DNA of 64,000 nt, taken from assembly GCA_036266075.1 (NCBI GenBank), contig DATANV010000033.1, forward strand, positions 87,297-151,296. The letters run 5' to 3'. Below are positions 1 through 7,609 of the stretch, piece by piece (the stretch's first letter is position 1; each line of letters begins with the position of its first letter). The translations under genes were made by a program, and so were the position numbers. Under the pieces are notes generated by a model, which saw only the letters and a program-made list of their open reading frames with translations, ran no database searches and was not told the DNA's origin. This DNA comes from VRUE01 sp036266075 (GTDB lineage Bacteria > Actinomycetota > Thermoleophilia > Solirubrobacterales > 70-9).

Positions 1-483
1 TACCTGGTCAAGGTCCTTTCCTGGCGGACGATGCTCGGCAACGGCGGCGTCATCGACTGGGCGCTGGAGCCGTTTGGCCTGCACGGCCCCGGCTTCGGCC
101 AGACGGCCGTCTGGCTGGTGATGAGCTACCTCTGGCTGCCCTACATGATCCTGCCGATCTACGCCGGGCTGGAGCGGATCCCCGACTCGTTGATCAGCGC
201 CTCCGAGGATCTCGGCGCCTCGCCGTTCACCACCTTCCGCCGGGTGATCTTGCCGCTCGCCTTCCCGGCGGTCGTCGCCGGCTCGATCTTCACCTTCGCC
301 CTGACCCTGGGCGACTACATCACCCCGCGGCTGGTCTCCAACGACCAGTTCATCGGCAACGTGATCTTCAACAACATCTCCAACAACCTGCCGCTGGCCT
401 CGGCGCTGGCCCTGGTGCCGATCGTGGTGATGGTCGCCTACCTGCTGGTGGCGCGGCGGCTGGGCGCCTTCGAGCACCTCTGA
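1..483 (+). CDS. potB: ABC transporter permease, PotB type (5' truncated by window edge)
   Basis: Inner-membrane permease subunit of a spermidine/putrescine-type ABC importer. The reading frame is open to the window edge, so the annotated part is the C-terminal 160 residues. It shows the cytoplasmic EAA loop that docks the ATPase (EDLGASPFTTFRRVILPLAFP region, with the A-S-P variant of the family signature) followed by hydrophobic helices and GDYITP, typical of PotB. The next gene is a PotC-type permease in the same direction, so the two should form the heterodimeric channel; the ATPase and binding protein must lie upstream. Substrate (polyamine or another small cation/osmolyte) cannot be told from the permease alone. 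Confidence 0.9.
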   Translation, partial: YLVKVLSWRTMLGNGGVIDWALEPFGLHGPGFGQTAVWLVMSYLWLPYMILPIYAGLERIPDSLISASEDLGASPFTTFRRVILPLAFPAVVAGSIFTFALTLGDYITPRLVSNDQFIGNVIFNNISNNLPLASALALVPIVVMVAYLLVARRLGAFEHL

Positions 484-514
484 TGACCCGTTCAAAGAGA
501 CACCCGGTGGCGCC

Positions 515-1360
515 GTGAGACTCTCGCGACGCTCGGCGCTGCTCCTGCGGGCCGCCGTCGCGGTCAGCCTCGCCTTCATCTACATCCCGCTGATCGTGCT
601 GGCGATCTACGCCTTCAACTCGAGCAACATCCTCGAGTGGCCACCTCCCGGCCTGACCCTAGACTGGTTCCCCAAGGCGATCGAAGAAGAATTCGCCCGC
701 GAAGCCTTCCTCACCTCGCTGAAGGCGGGGGCCGCGGCGACCGCGATCGCGCTGGTGCTCGGCACGCTCGCCTCGCTGGCCGTCGCCCGGCACCGCTTCT
801 TCGGCCGCGAGACGATCTCCTTCCTGGTGATCCTGCCGATCGCCCTGCCGGGGATCGTCACCGGCGTCGCCCTCAGCAACACCTTCACCCAGGTGCTGGG
901 GATCGACCTTGGCCTCTTCACCGTGATCGTCGGCCACGCGACCTTCTGCATCGTCGTCATTTACAACAACGTGATCGCCCGCCTGCGCCGCGTCTCGTCC
1001 TCGTTCGAGGAAGCATCGGCGGACCTCGGCGCCCACACCTGGCAGACCTTCCGCTTCGTCACCCTGCCCAACATGAAAACTGCGCTCGCCGCCGGCGGGC
1101 TGCTCGCCTTCGGGCTCTCCTTCGACGAGATCATCGTCACCACGTTCACGATCGGCGCCGGCGAAGAAACGCTGCCGATCTGGATCTTCCGCAACCTATT
1201 TCGTCCCAACCAGCTGCCGATCGTCAACGCCGTCGCGGTCCTGGTCGTATTGATCTCGATCGTCCCTGTCTACCTGGCCCACCGCCTGACCCGCGAGGAA
1301 GGCGGCGCAGCAACCGCCAGAGGCGGCGCAGTCGAAGCCGAGGCTACCGCGGTTCCCTAG
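515..1360 (+). CDS. potC: ABC transporter permease, PotC type
   Basis: Second permease (281 aa) of the polyamine-type ABC importer. A long hydrophobic N-terminal helix, FNSSN, an extracytoplasmic loop, and an EAA loop (EEASADLGAHTWQTFRFVTLPNM) are visible, followed by the FSFDEI stretch characteristic of PotC. The GTG start at 515 lies 31 nt after the stop of the PotB-type gene; an ATG overlapping that stop (483) runs into a stop within 12 codons and is not used. The C-terminus has a short Ala/Glu-rich tail. The stop codon abuts a large hairpin element (1360-1472), which probably ends the operon. Confidence 0.9.
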   Translation: MRLSRRSALLLRAAVAVSLAFIYIPLIVLAIYAFNSSNILEWPPPGLTLDWFPKAIEEEFAREAFLTSLKAGAAATAIALVLGTLASLAVARHRFFGRETISFLVILPIALPGIVTGVALSNTFTQVLGIDLGLFTVIVGHATFCIVVIYNNVIARLRRVSSSFEEASADLGAHTWQTFRFVTLPNMKTALAAGGLLAFGLSFDEIIVTTFTIGAGEETLPIWIFRNLFRPNQLPIVNAVAVLVVLISIVPVYLAHRLTREEGGAATARGGAVEAEATAVP

Positions 1361-1472
1361 AGCCCGTCTCGGTAGGGGTTCCGCTTAACTTTTTCGCCGG
1401 GCGCGTGGCGTCTCTCGCCGACGCAGTCGGGCGAAAAAGTACAAGACGCTCCACCCCTACCGAGACGGGCTC
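1360..1472. repeat. Hairpin element family A, copy 1
   Basis: A 113-nt inverted-repeat element between the permease operon and a TetR gene. Outer arms of 20 bp are perfect (1360-1379 with 1453-1472). Inside lies a second stem, ACTTTTTCGCC (1388-1398) with GGCGAAAAAGT (1430-1440), and a third small GC stem. The boxes TTCCGCTTAACTTTTT and AAAAAGTACAAGACG recur almost exactly at 62643-62753, where the outer arms have another sequence. It may serve as a transcription terminator for both convergent genes, but the conserved core suggests a dispersed element. Confidence 0.8.
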
Positions 1473-1482
1473 CATCGAGCGG

Positions 1483-2124
1483 CTACTGCCGAGCCAGCCG
1501 CTCTGCCTCCTCCGGCCCGATATACGGCGCGAGCGTTAGCTCGATGAGGTCGGGTAGGAGCTCCTCCAGCTGCTCGGCCCTGTCGGCGCTGATTTCGCGC
1601 ACGATCAGCGAGACGATGCCGCCGACCAGGGTCTCCTCGGTTGCCTCGGGCAGCGGGCGGCGGCCGCCGTGCTCGGGCCGGCCGGCCTTGAGGATCTCGA
1701 CCAGACCCTGCATCGAGGCGCGGTGACGGGCACCGATCTCGCCGCCCGCAGCGACCGGCTCGATCATGCAGAGGCGGGCCAGCTCGGGCTCGCCGGCGAG
1801 GAAGCTGAGCATCGTCGCCAGGGCGGCCCGGACCTTCTCCGGCCAGTCGTCGAAGGACTCGGCCGCCGCCCGCATCGCCGCGGCGATGTGCTCGGTGACC
1901 ATCTCGTAGGCCGCGAGGAAACAGGCTTCCTTGTCGGCGAAGTGCTCGTAGAAGGTGCGGCGCGAGACCGAGGCCGCCTTGGTGATGTTGGCGACCGTGG
2001 TCGCGTTGTAGCCGCGCTCGGCGACGGTGTCGACCAGGGCGGTGATGATCCGCTCGCGCTGGTTCTGGGCGATGAACTCGCGGGGCAGCCCGTGGCGGCC
2101 GGCAGGGAGTCGTGAGGAGGCCAC
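1483..2124 (-). CDS. TetR/AcrR family transcriptional regulator
   Basis: Predicted DNA-binding repressor of 213 aa. Residues about 20-65 form the TetR helix-turn-helix (RERIITALVDTVAERGYNATTVANITKAASVSRRTFYEHFADKE pattern, with the diagnostic FYEHFADKEACF), followed by an alpha-helical ligand/dimer domain. The N-terminal stretch LPAGRHGLPREFIAQNQRERI is nearly the same as in the TetR gene at 2671-3357, so the two are paralogues. The ATG at 2124 is kept because this shared N-terminus starts just after it. Ligand and targets are unknown. Confidence 0.9.
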   Translation of the reverse strand: MASSRLPAGRHGLPREFIAQNQRERIITALVDTVAERGYNATTVANITKAASVSRRTFYEHFADKEACFLAAYEMVTEHIAAAMRAAAESFDDWPEKVRAALATMLSFLAGEPELARLCMIEPVAAGGEIGARHRASMQGLVEILKAGRPEHGGRRPLPEATEETLVGGIVSLIVREISADRAEQLEELLPDLIELTLAPYIGPEEAERLARQ

Positions 2125-2153
2125 GAGCCGACCATACCCGAGCGCTTGGACCG

Positions 2154-2621
2154 CTAGCGCAGCGGCTGGACCGCCAGCTCGTCCTCCGCTGCCCGCGCCC
2201 CGAGGTAGGGCATCGTCGCCATGTAGACCAGTTCCGGGAGAAAGTCCTCGCCGCGCTCGACCGAGCCCGACGCGACCTTGGCGAGCACCGTGCTGAAGAC
2301 CGCCCCGGCGGCGATCTCAGCCGTGCACCGCGAGAGCGGGCGCGGGCCTTCGTGCTCGTCGCGAGCGCCGTCGAGCAGGTCGGCGAGCAGCTGCACGGCT
2401 TCGTCGCGGCGGCGCATCGAGTCGAGGTCCCCGCGGCTAGCCTCAGCGACCAGCAGACGCGCTCGCGCCGGGTCCTCGCGGAGGTAGCGCATCGCCGCCA
2501 GACCGCCGGCCCAGACTCGGTCGTGCCAGCTTCGCGGTCCGTCGAATGCCGCCTTGACGTGGTCGCAGAGGCCCTCGACCGCCTCTTCGTACGGGTCGCT
2601 GCCGGTTCCCCGGGGGCTCAC
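2154..2621 (-). CDS. TetR C-terminal ligand-domain protein lacking the HTH
   Basis: A 155-aa protein that matches the C-terminal domain of the two flanking TetR regulators (EDPARARLLVAEAS, and a closing VYMATMPYLGARAAEDEL that corresponds to LTLAPYIGPEEAERL next door) but has no helix-turn-helix. It lies between them on the same strand with 29- and 49-nt gaps. It begins at a GTG (2621). It is either the remnant of a regulator that lost its DNA-binding part or a helper that forms heterodimers with the neighbouring TetR proteins. I saw no in-frame HTH upstream, so a simple frameshift is not evident. Confidence 0.65.
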   Translation of the reverse strand: MSPRGTGSDPYEEAVEGLCDHVKAAFDGPRSWHDRVWAGGLAAMRYLREDPARARLLVAEASRGDLDSMRRRDEAVQLLADLLDGARDEHEGPRPLSRCTAEIAAGAVFSTVLAKVASGSVERGEDFLPELVYMATMPYLGARAAEDELAVQPLR

Positions 2622-2670
2622 ATCGTCCCGGCCCGGCTCCCCGCGCTCGCCTGCGATCGACGCTCTCGCG

Positions 2671-3357
2671 CTAGGCGGCGGCCCGCGCTTGGGCCGTCTC
2701 CGCTGCCCGCGCCGCGTCGGCCTCCCCGACGTACGGCGTCAGCGTCACCTGCAGCATCTCCGGCAGCAGGGCTTTGAGCTCGTCGCTGCGCCCGGCGACC
2801 AGCCGCTGGTGGACAAGCCAGGCGAGACCTCCCGCGATCGCCACCTCGAGCCCCTCCGGCAGCCGGCTCGTACGCGGGTTCAGCTCGCGGCCCTCGCGCA
2901 GCTTCGGCGCCACCTTCTCGAGCATTCCCTGGTAGCGGGCCAGCGCCGCAGCACCCGCCGCCTGGGACTCGACCAGGCAGAGCTTCGCCCGGGCAGGCTC
3001 GACGACCACCATCTCGAGGAAGACCTCGAGCCCGGAGGAGACCTGGTCGACCCAGGGCCGCTCCGGGTCGAGCAGCTCGGCGAAGGCCTGGCCCGCCGCC
3101 TCGACGCTCTCGTCGAAAGCCGCGAGGAAGCACTCCTCCTTGCTCGCGAACTGCTCGTAGAAGGTGGTCAGGGCGACCCGCGCCGTCTTCGCGATCAGCT
3201 CGATGGTGGTCTTCTGGTAGCCGCGCTCGGCGACCAGCTCGGCGGTCGCCAGGAGCATCCGCTCGCGTTGGTTCTGGAAGACGAAGTCGCGCGGGATCAG
3301 GTGACGGCCCGGGGGGAGCTTCGAGAGTCGCTCCGAGATTGACCGGGAGTCGGCCAT
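2671..3357 (-). CDS. TetR/AcrR family transcriptional regulator
   Basis: Predicted repressor (228 aa). The HTH is clear (NQRERMLLATAELVAERGY, then TTFYEQFASKEECFLAAF), and the C-terminal ligand domain ends LLPEMLQVTLTPYVGEADAARA. The open frame runs further upstream, but I choose the ATG at 3357 because the protein then begins MADSRSISERLSKLPPGRHLIPRDF, matching the paralogue at 1483-2124, and because the upstream stretch is AT-rich promoter DNA. It is divergent from another TetR gene at 3491. Confidence 0.88.
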   Translation of the reverse strand: MADSRSISERLSKLPPGRHLIPRDFVFQNQRERMLLATAELVAERGYQKTTIELIAKTARVALTTFYEQFASKEECFLAAFDESVEAAGQAFAELLDPERPWVDQVSSGLEVFLEMVVVEPARAKLCLVESQAAGAAALARYQGMLEKVAPKLREGRELNPRTSRLPEGLEVAIAGGLAWLVHQRLVAGRSDELKALLPEMLQVTLTPYVGEADAARAAETAQARAAA

Positions 3358-3490
3358 TCCAGAAAGGTACCAAAACATACATCTGATGTCTACCCGCCTT
3401 TTCCACAGAAATGACGGCCTTCTGGCCACCAAGGTTTCTGAAAGCTGCTATATCTAGACAAAAGGCTCCTGTTTTTCGAAAGGTTGAGCG
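3358..3490. promoter_or_regulatory. AT-rich divergent promoter region between two TetR genes
   Basis: This 133-bp gap is much richer in A+T than the surrounding DNA and separates divergent regulators. It contains the 11-bp palindrome ACATCTGATGT (3379-3389), 21 bp upstream of the leftward gene's start, a plausible TetR-type operator, and TATATC-like hexamers near 3450 that could serve the rightward gene. Operator assignment is inference. Confidence 0.4.
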
Positions 3491-4201
3491 GTGGCCGAGG
3501 ACACCTCCAGCAACGTCGGGACGGTTCCGGTTGTCCCCTTCCCGGGGCTCCGCACCCAGCCCGCGCGCGCGCGGCTGCTGGAGGCGATGCTCGTGGTCAG
3601 CGGCGAGCTCGGTTACGAGCAGGTCGCGGTCAGGCACGTGATCGAGCGGGCGAAGACCAGCCGGGCGACCTTCTACAAGTACTTCGAGGACCGCGAGGAC
3701 TGCTTCGCCCAGGCCCAGCGCGACGCCTGCAACTGGCTCTACCGGCGCCTGACCGGGGCCGCACGGCGCCAACCCGGTTGGCGCGAGGGCCTGCGCGCCG
3801 CGCTGGCCGAGCTGCTCGAGTTCTGCGCCAACCAGCCAGAGATCGCCCGCGCGCTGCTGGTCGAGTCGCACGCGGCGGGGTCGCGCGCCATGGATCAGCG
3901 TCGTGAGTTGATGGAGCGCCTCTCCCACGCGCTGGACAGCGCGCGCCGCGAGATTCCCTCTCGCCAAGCTCCACCTCCGGTCACTTCCCCTTTCATAGTA
4001 GGGGCTATCGACTCGCTCGTGTCGGCGAAGCTGATGGACGGCGACGCCGAGCACGCCCCCGAGATGCTCCCCGGCCTCCTCTACTTCGTCGTCATGCAGT
4101 ACTTCGGCGAGGCCGCCGCCTGGGAGGAGATGGCCGCCGCGCCGCTGGCCCAGTGGAACGCCCGCAGAGAGCGCGCGGCGGATATCCCGCAGGAGCGCTA
4201 G
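3491..4201 (+). CDS. TetR/AcrR family transcriptional regulator
   Basis: Predicted repressor (236 aa, GTG start). Residues about 20-75 carry the HTH (ARLLEAMLVVSGELGYEQVAVRHVIERAKTSRATFYKYFEDREDCF). The C-terminal domain resembles the neighbouring TetR proteins (EMLPGLLYFVVMQYFGEAAAWEEM). It is the only one of the local TetR-like genes on the plus strand and shares a divergent promoter with the 2671-3357 gene. Its stop overlaps the stop of the convergent carboxylase gene by 3 bp (CTAG), so the two operons end back to back with no space for a separate terminator. Confidence 0.88.
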   Translation: MAEDTSSNVGTVPVVPFPGLRTQPARARLLEAMLVVSGELGYEQVAVRHVIERAKTSRATFYKYFEDREDCFAQAQRDACNWLYRRLTGAARRQPGWREGLRAALAELLEFCANQPEIARALLVESHAAGSRAMDQRRELMERLSHALDSARREIPSRQAPPPVTSPFIVGAIDSLVSAKLMDGDAEHAPEMLPGLLYFVVMQYFGEAAAWEEMAAAPLAQWNARRERAADIPQER

Positions 4202-5766
4202 AGCGGGATGTTGCCGTGCTTGCGCTTCGGCTGGTCGACGCGCTTGGACTGCAGCATGCGCAGCGCCTTGATCAGCTTGGGACGAGTCTGGCGCGGCTCG
4301 ATGACGTCGTCGATGTAGCCGCGCTCGGCCGCCGAGTAGGGGTTGGCGAAGTGGGCTTTGTAGTCGTCGATCAGCTTCTGGCGGCGCTCGTCGGGGGTCG
4401 GCGAGGAGCCGATGTCTTTGCGGTAGATGATGTTGACGGCGCCCTCGGGGCCCATCACGGCGACCTCGGCCGTCGGCCAGGCGACGTTGAAGTCGGCCAG
4501 CATGTGCTTCGAGTTCATCACGTCGTAGGCGCCGCCGTAAGCCTTGCGGGTGACGACGGTCAGCTTCGGCACGGTCGCCTCGGTGAAGGCGTAGAGCAGC
4601 TTGGCCCCGTGGCGGATGATCCCGTTCCACTCCTGGTCGGTGCCGGGGAGGAAGCCGGGCACGTCGGTGAAGGTGAGGATTGGGACGTTGTAGGCGTCGC
4701 AGGTGCGGACGAAGCGGGCGGCCTTCTCCGAGGCCTCGATGTCGAGCACGCCGGCCAGGTGGGCGGGCTGGTTGCCGACGACGCCGATCGGGAAGCCGTC
4801 GAGCCGCGAGAAGCCGCAGACGATGTTCTTGGCGAAGTGCTCGTGGACCTCGAAGAACTCCTCGTCGTCGACGACGCGGGAGATCACCTCGCGCATGTCG
4901 TATGGCTTGGAGGGGTCGTCGGGGACGACCGTGTCCAGCTCGGGATCTTCGCGCTCGGGGTCGTCCTCGGGGGCGAAGCGCGGCGGCGCCTCCAGGTTGT
5001 TGGAGGGCAGGAAGCCGAGCAGATAGCGGACATCCTCCAGGCAGCTCTCCTCGTCCTCGGCGGCGAAGTGGGCGACGCCGGACTTCGTGTTGTGGCTCAT
5101 CGCCCCGCCAAGCTCCTCGAACTCGACCTCCTCGCCGGTCACCGTTTTGATCACTTCTGGGCCGGTGATGAACATGTGGCTGGTCTCTTTGACCATGAAG
5201 ATGAAGTCGGTCATCGCCGGCGAGTAGACGGCGCCGCCGGCGCAGGGGCCCATGATCACGCTGATTTGCGGGATCACGCCCGAGCACTGGACGTTGCGGA
5301 CGAAGACGTCGCCGTAGGCGCCGAGCGAGACGACGCCCTCTTGGATGCGGGCGCCGCCGGAGTCGTTGATGCCGACCACCGGCGCGCCGACCTGGGCGGC
5401 GAGGTCCATCACCTTGCACATCTTCTCCGCCATCACCTCGCCGAGGCTGCCGCCGAAGACGGTGAAGTCCTGCGAGAAGACGAAGACGGTGCGGCCGTCG
5501 ATCGTGCCGTGGCCGGTGACGACGGCGTCCCCCCAGGGACGCCGTTTCTGCATCTCGAAGTCGTAGGTGCGGTGGCGGACAAAGGTGTCGAGCTCCTCGA
5601 AGGAGCCCGGATCGAGCAGCCTCTGGATCCGCTCACGCGCCGTCAGCTTGCCCTTTGCGTGCTGCTTCTCGATCGCCTCCTCGGAGGCCGAGTGGACCGC
5701 TGCCTTGCGCAGCTCACGAAGGTAGGCGAGCTTCTCCTCGTGGGTGACCGGGTTCCTCTCGCGCAT
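4198..5766 (-). CDS. pccB: Propionyl-CoA carboxylase beta subunit (carboxyltransferase)
   Basis: Carboxyltransferase subunit (522 aa) of a biotin-dependent acyl-CoA carboxylase; it moves carboxyl from carboxybiotin to propionyl-CoA (or acetyl-CoA), giving methylmalonyl-CoA. The two crotonase-like halves are visible: GGARIQEGV and GPCAGGAVYSPAMTDF in the N-half, PGFLPGTDQEW and YGGAYDVMNSKHM in the C-half; length is normal for the family. The biotin carboxylase/BCCP alpha subunit is not in the window. A methylmalonyl-CoA mutase (7610-9253) and an epimerase (54240-54650) make the propionate route likely. The ATG lacks a Shine-Dalgarno sequence and has TAGACT 10 nt upstream. Confidence 0.93.
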   Translation of the reverse strand: MRERNPVTHEEKLAYLRELRKAAVHSASEEAIEKQHAKGKLTARERIQRLLDPGSFEELDTFVRHRTYDFEMQKRRPWGDAVVTGHGTIDGRTVFVFSQDFTVFGGSLGEVMAEKMCKVMDLAAQVGAPVVGINDSGGARIQEGVVSLGAYGDVFVRNVQCSGVIPQISVIMGPCAGGAVYSPAMTDFIFMVKETSHMFITGPEVIKTVTGEEVEFEELGGAMSHNTKSGVAHFAAEDEESCLEDVRYLLGFLPSNNLEAPPRFAPEDDPEREDPELDTVVPDDPSKPYDMREVISRVVDDEEFFEVHEHFAKNIVCGFSRLDGFPIGVVGNQPAHLAGVLDIEASEKAARFVRTCDAYNVPILTFTDVPGFLPGTDQEWNGIIRHGAKLLYAFTEATVPKLTVVTRKAYGGAYDVMNSKHMLADFNVAWPTAEVAVMGPEGAVNIIYRKDIGSSPTPDERRQKLIDDYKAHFANPYSAAERGYIDDVIEPRQTRPKLIKALRMLQSKRVDQPKRKHGNIPL

Positions 5767-5776
5767 CGGGCGCGGG

Positions 5777-5782
5777 AGTCTA
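5777..5782 (-). promoter_or_regulatory. Putative -10 hexamer of a leaderless pccB mRNA
   Basis: On the minus strand the hexamer TAGACT lies 10 nt before the pccB ATG and there is no purine-rich Shine-Dalgarno between them. This spacing would place the transcription start at or next to the start codon. Leaderless transcripts are common in Actinobacteria; the call here is by pattern only. Confidence 0.45.
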
Positions 5783-5814
5783 TTTCGACGCGGCGAGCCG
5801 TGCCCCGAGGCAGC

Positions 5815-6483
5815 TCAGAGTTCGGCGCAGATGGCGAAGGCTTCGACAGCCCAGGGTTTCGCCTCGGCCCCACCGACGGGCGCCGCGGTCGCGGTCCAGC
5901 CGGCCCGTTTGCCTTCGCCGTTGACCGCCGGCAGCGATTCCGTCACCGCGACTTTCGTCACTTCGGAGCCGGCTACACGAGCGCCACCGCCGATCGCCTG
6001 CTTGTTGGTCGGGCACTGGGCACTCACCGACTTCGGTTTTTCTTCGGGGTTGGCGCTGCTGGCTGCCGTCGCATAGGAGATGCTCTTGACCAACAGGCCG
6101 GAGAGGGCGGAGGAGAGCTTCGAGTTGGTGACCGCGCCGTTGGCGAGTTTCTCGGTCGTCACCGCGCCGCCCTTCAGCTTCGCTTCGGTGACGACGCTGC
6201 CGCCCAGCGCGGCGGAGCGGACGGCGCCGTTGGCGAGCTGGCTGGCGCCGATCGTGGCGCCGGCGATCTTGGCGCCGGTCACGGCTCCGTTGCGCAGCTT
6301 GAGGTTGGTGACCGCGCCGCTGCGCAGCTTGAGCGTCGTCACCGCGCCGTTGGCCAGGTTCTGCGTCTTCACCGCCCGGCGGCCGAGCGTCGTCGCCGCA
6401 AACGCGGCGCCGCCCAGGGCGATGAAGAGGGCGATGCAGGAGATCGCGTTGGCGAACGACAGGTGCTTGCTCAGCTGCTTCAA
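5815..6483 (-). CDS. Secreted protein with eight 10-residue GAVT/KL repeats
   Basis: A 222-aa predicted secreted or membrane-anchored protein. The N-terminus has a hydrophobic segment (FANAISCIALFIALGGAAFAA, split by C), followed by about eight tandem decapeptides of the form x-G-A-V-T-x-x-K-L-x (residues about 45-125), which could build a narrow beta-solenoid. The C-terminal 90 residues (CPTNKQAIGGGARV ... WTATAAP ... AICAEL) carry two or more cysteines and resemble the globular tail of similar actinobacterial proteins. I choose the TTG at 6483, 12 nt after a GAGAGAGA stretch; upstream in-frame codons overlap the next gene. Function unknown. Confidence 0.7.
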   Translation of the reverse strand: MKQLSKHLSFANAISCIALFIALGGAAFAATTLGRRAVKTQNLANGAVTTLKLRSGAVTNLKLRNGAVTGAKIAGATIGASQLANGAVRSAALGGSVVTEAKLKGGAVTTEKLANGAVTNSKLSSALSGLLVKSISYATAASSANPEEKPKSVSAQCPTNKQAIGGGARVAGSEVTKVAVTESLPAVNGEGKRAGWTATAAPVGGAEAKPWAVEAFAICAEL

Positions 6484-6505
6484 GACGGTTCTCTCTCTTT
6501 CTCGT

Positions 6506-6736
6506 TCAGGGGCTGCCGAACGGCTGCTTGTGCGGCTCGGCGAGCCGGTCCAGGAATCGCTCGAGGTCGTCCTCGCTGAGGCCGGAGCCATTTTCGGCGC
6601 GGACCTCGACGCGGGTGCCGAAGCCCTTCTCGGCCATCGTCACCTCGACGCCCTCGACCGCGCGAATCAGCTCGGCCAGCTCAGGCTCGGACTTCATCAA
6701 CGTCCGCGAGACCTCGATCATTGGCGCTCGGTTCAA
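6506..6736 (-). CDS. Small SRPBCC-like fragment, hypothetical
   Basis: A 76-aa acidic protein. The beginning (MIEVSRTLMKSEPELAELI) resembles the first strand and helix of SRPBCC/polyketide-cyclase-like proteins, but the sequence is too short for the full fold. The TTG at 6736 follows an AAGGAGG Shine-Dalgarno at 9-10 nt; an ATG 15 nt further in (6721) is the alternative. It is followed after 22 nt by the repeat protein on the same strand, so the two may be co-transcribed. Confidence 0.5.
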   Translation of the reverse strand: MNRAPMIEVSRTLMKSEPELAELIRAVEGVEVTMAEKGFGTRVEVRAENGSGLSEDDLERFLDRLAEPHKQPFGSP

Positions 6737-6798
6737 CTCGAAGCCCCTCCTTCCTCCCCCCAATTTGCAGTGAACGCACTCGTTCACGGGGAGAACTC

Positions 6799-6850
6799 GC
6801 GCCCATCCGACATTGACCCCCTTCCGGTGTGGTCAATGTCGGATGGGCGC
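6799..6850. repeat. Hairpin element family B, copy 1
   Basis: 52-nt inverted repeat. A 42-nt core (6804-6845) starts CATCCGAC, has a TTGACC/GGTCAA stem and ends TCGGATG, with locus-specific GC arm extensions. The same 42-nt core, same length, recurs at 7549-7590 (opposite orientation) and 56459-56500. The ATG of the broken DUF559 gene (6836) lies in the right arm. Confidence 0.8.
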
Positions 6851-7601
6851 AACGACAAACGCAGCAGGCGGGCCTGGGAGCTGGCCGGACGGCAGCATGG
6901 GGTGGTAACGCGGGGGCAGCTGCTGGCGCTGGGGTTCAACGCGCGTGAGATCGAGCACCGGGTATCGCGAGGACGGTTGCACCTGGTAATGCGCGGCGTC
7001 TATGCGGTGGGCTGGCCACAGCTGCCTCCCAAGCGACGCTGGATGGCAGCGGTACTCGCATGCGGCGATGGGGCCGTACTGAGCCATCGCAGCGCCGCGG
7101 CGCATTGAGCGCGCCGTGAACGAGGCCGACAAGCTCGATCTAATCGACCCTGAAACGCTGCGGGCAAAGCTCGACGACTACGCGGGACGGCCCGGTGTGC
7201 GTCCGCTACGAGATCTGCTGGATAAGCAGACCTTCAAGCTCTCCGATTCCGACCTCGAGATCTTCTTCCGCCCAGTCGCGGCGGCAGCCGGGCTGCCGCC
7301 GCCCCTCAGCAAACAGATCGTCAACGGCTTCGAAGTCGACTTCCTCTGGTCGGAGCTCGGCTTGGTCGTCGAGACCGACGGTCTGCGCTACCACCGCACG
7401 CCCTCGACTCAAACCCGAGACGCGCGCCGCGACCGTGCTCACACGCTCGCCGGGATGACCCCGCTCCGCTTCACCCATTACGAGATCAAGCACGAGCCCC
7501 ACCGGGTCCGCTCCGAGCTTCGGCGAATCGCCGACACCCTGATCGCCGCATCCGATATTGACCACACCAGAAGTGGGTCAATATCGGATGCGGCGATCTA
7601 G
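6836..7601 (+). pseudogene. Broken AbiEi-antitoxin-like / DUF559 protein
   Basis: Two pieces of one protein family. The first (6836-7108) encodes the AbiEi-type winged-helix start (WELAGRQHGVVTRGQLLALGFNAREIEHRVSRGRLHLVMRGVYAVG, WMAAVLACGDGAVLSHRSAAA) and stops immediately after RSAAAH, where full-length relatives continue. The second (GTG 7116 to 7601) holds the C-terminal DUF559 endonuclease-like half: LEIFFRPVAAAAGLPPP, VDFLWSELGLVVETDGLRYH (vsr-like D...E-x-D), DRAHTLAGMTPLRFTHYEI. The middle part of the family is missing, so the gene appears to have lost an internal segment and is probably inactive. It is bracketed by inverted family B hairpins. Confidence 0.75.
7541..7598. repeat. Hairpin element family B, copy 2 (inverted)
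   Basis: 58-nt inverted repeat at the 3' end of the broken DUF559 gene; the arms GATCGCCG/CGGCGATC extend a 42-nt core (7549-7590) that, read on the minus strand, matches the cores at 6804-6845 and 56459-56500. The last codons of the DUF559 fragment read through it. Confidence 0.8.
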
Positions 7602-7609
7602 GACTGCGC

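Noticed and set aside
3965..4005. Possible family C hairpin in the 3491-4201 TetR gene (CCCCTTTCATAGTAGGGG)
   Set aside because: Outer arms pair only partly and the encoded peptide fits a normal TetR C-terminal domain, so I could not separate it from chance.
2618..5419. 933-codon open frame on the minus strand
   Set aside because: It lies out of frame over TetR genes and pccB, is extremely Arg/Gly/Pro-rich and matches no family; it is a by-product of GC-rich codon bias.
4153..6579. 808-codon open frame on the plus strand
   Set aside because: Antisense to pccB and the repeat protein; composition (Val/Asp/Gly/Leu-rich) is that of an antisense frame of GC-rich genes.
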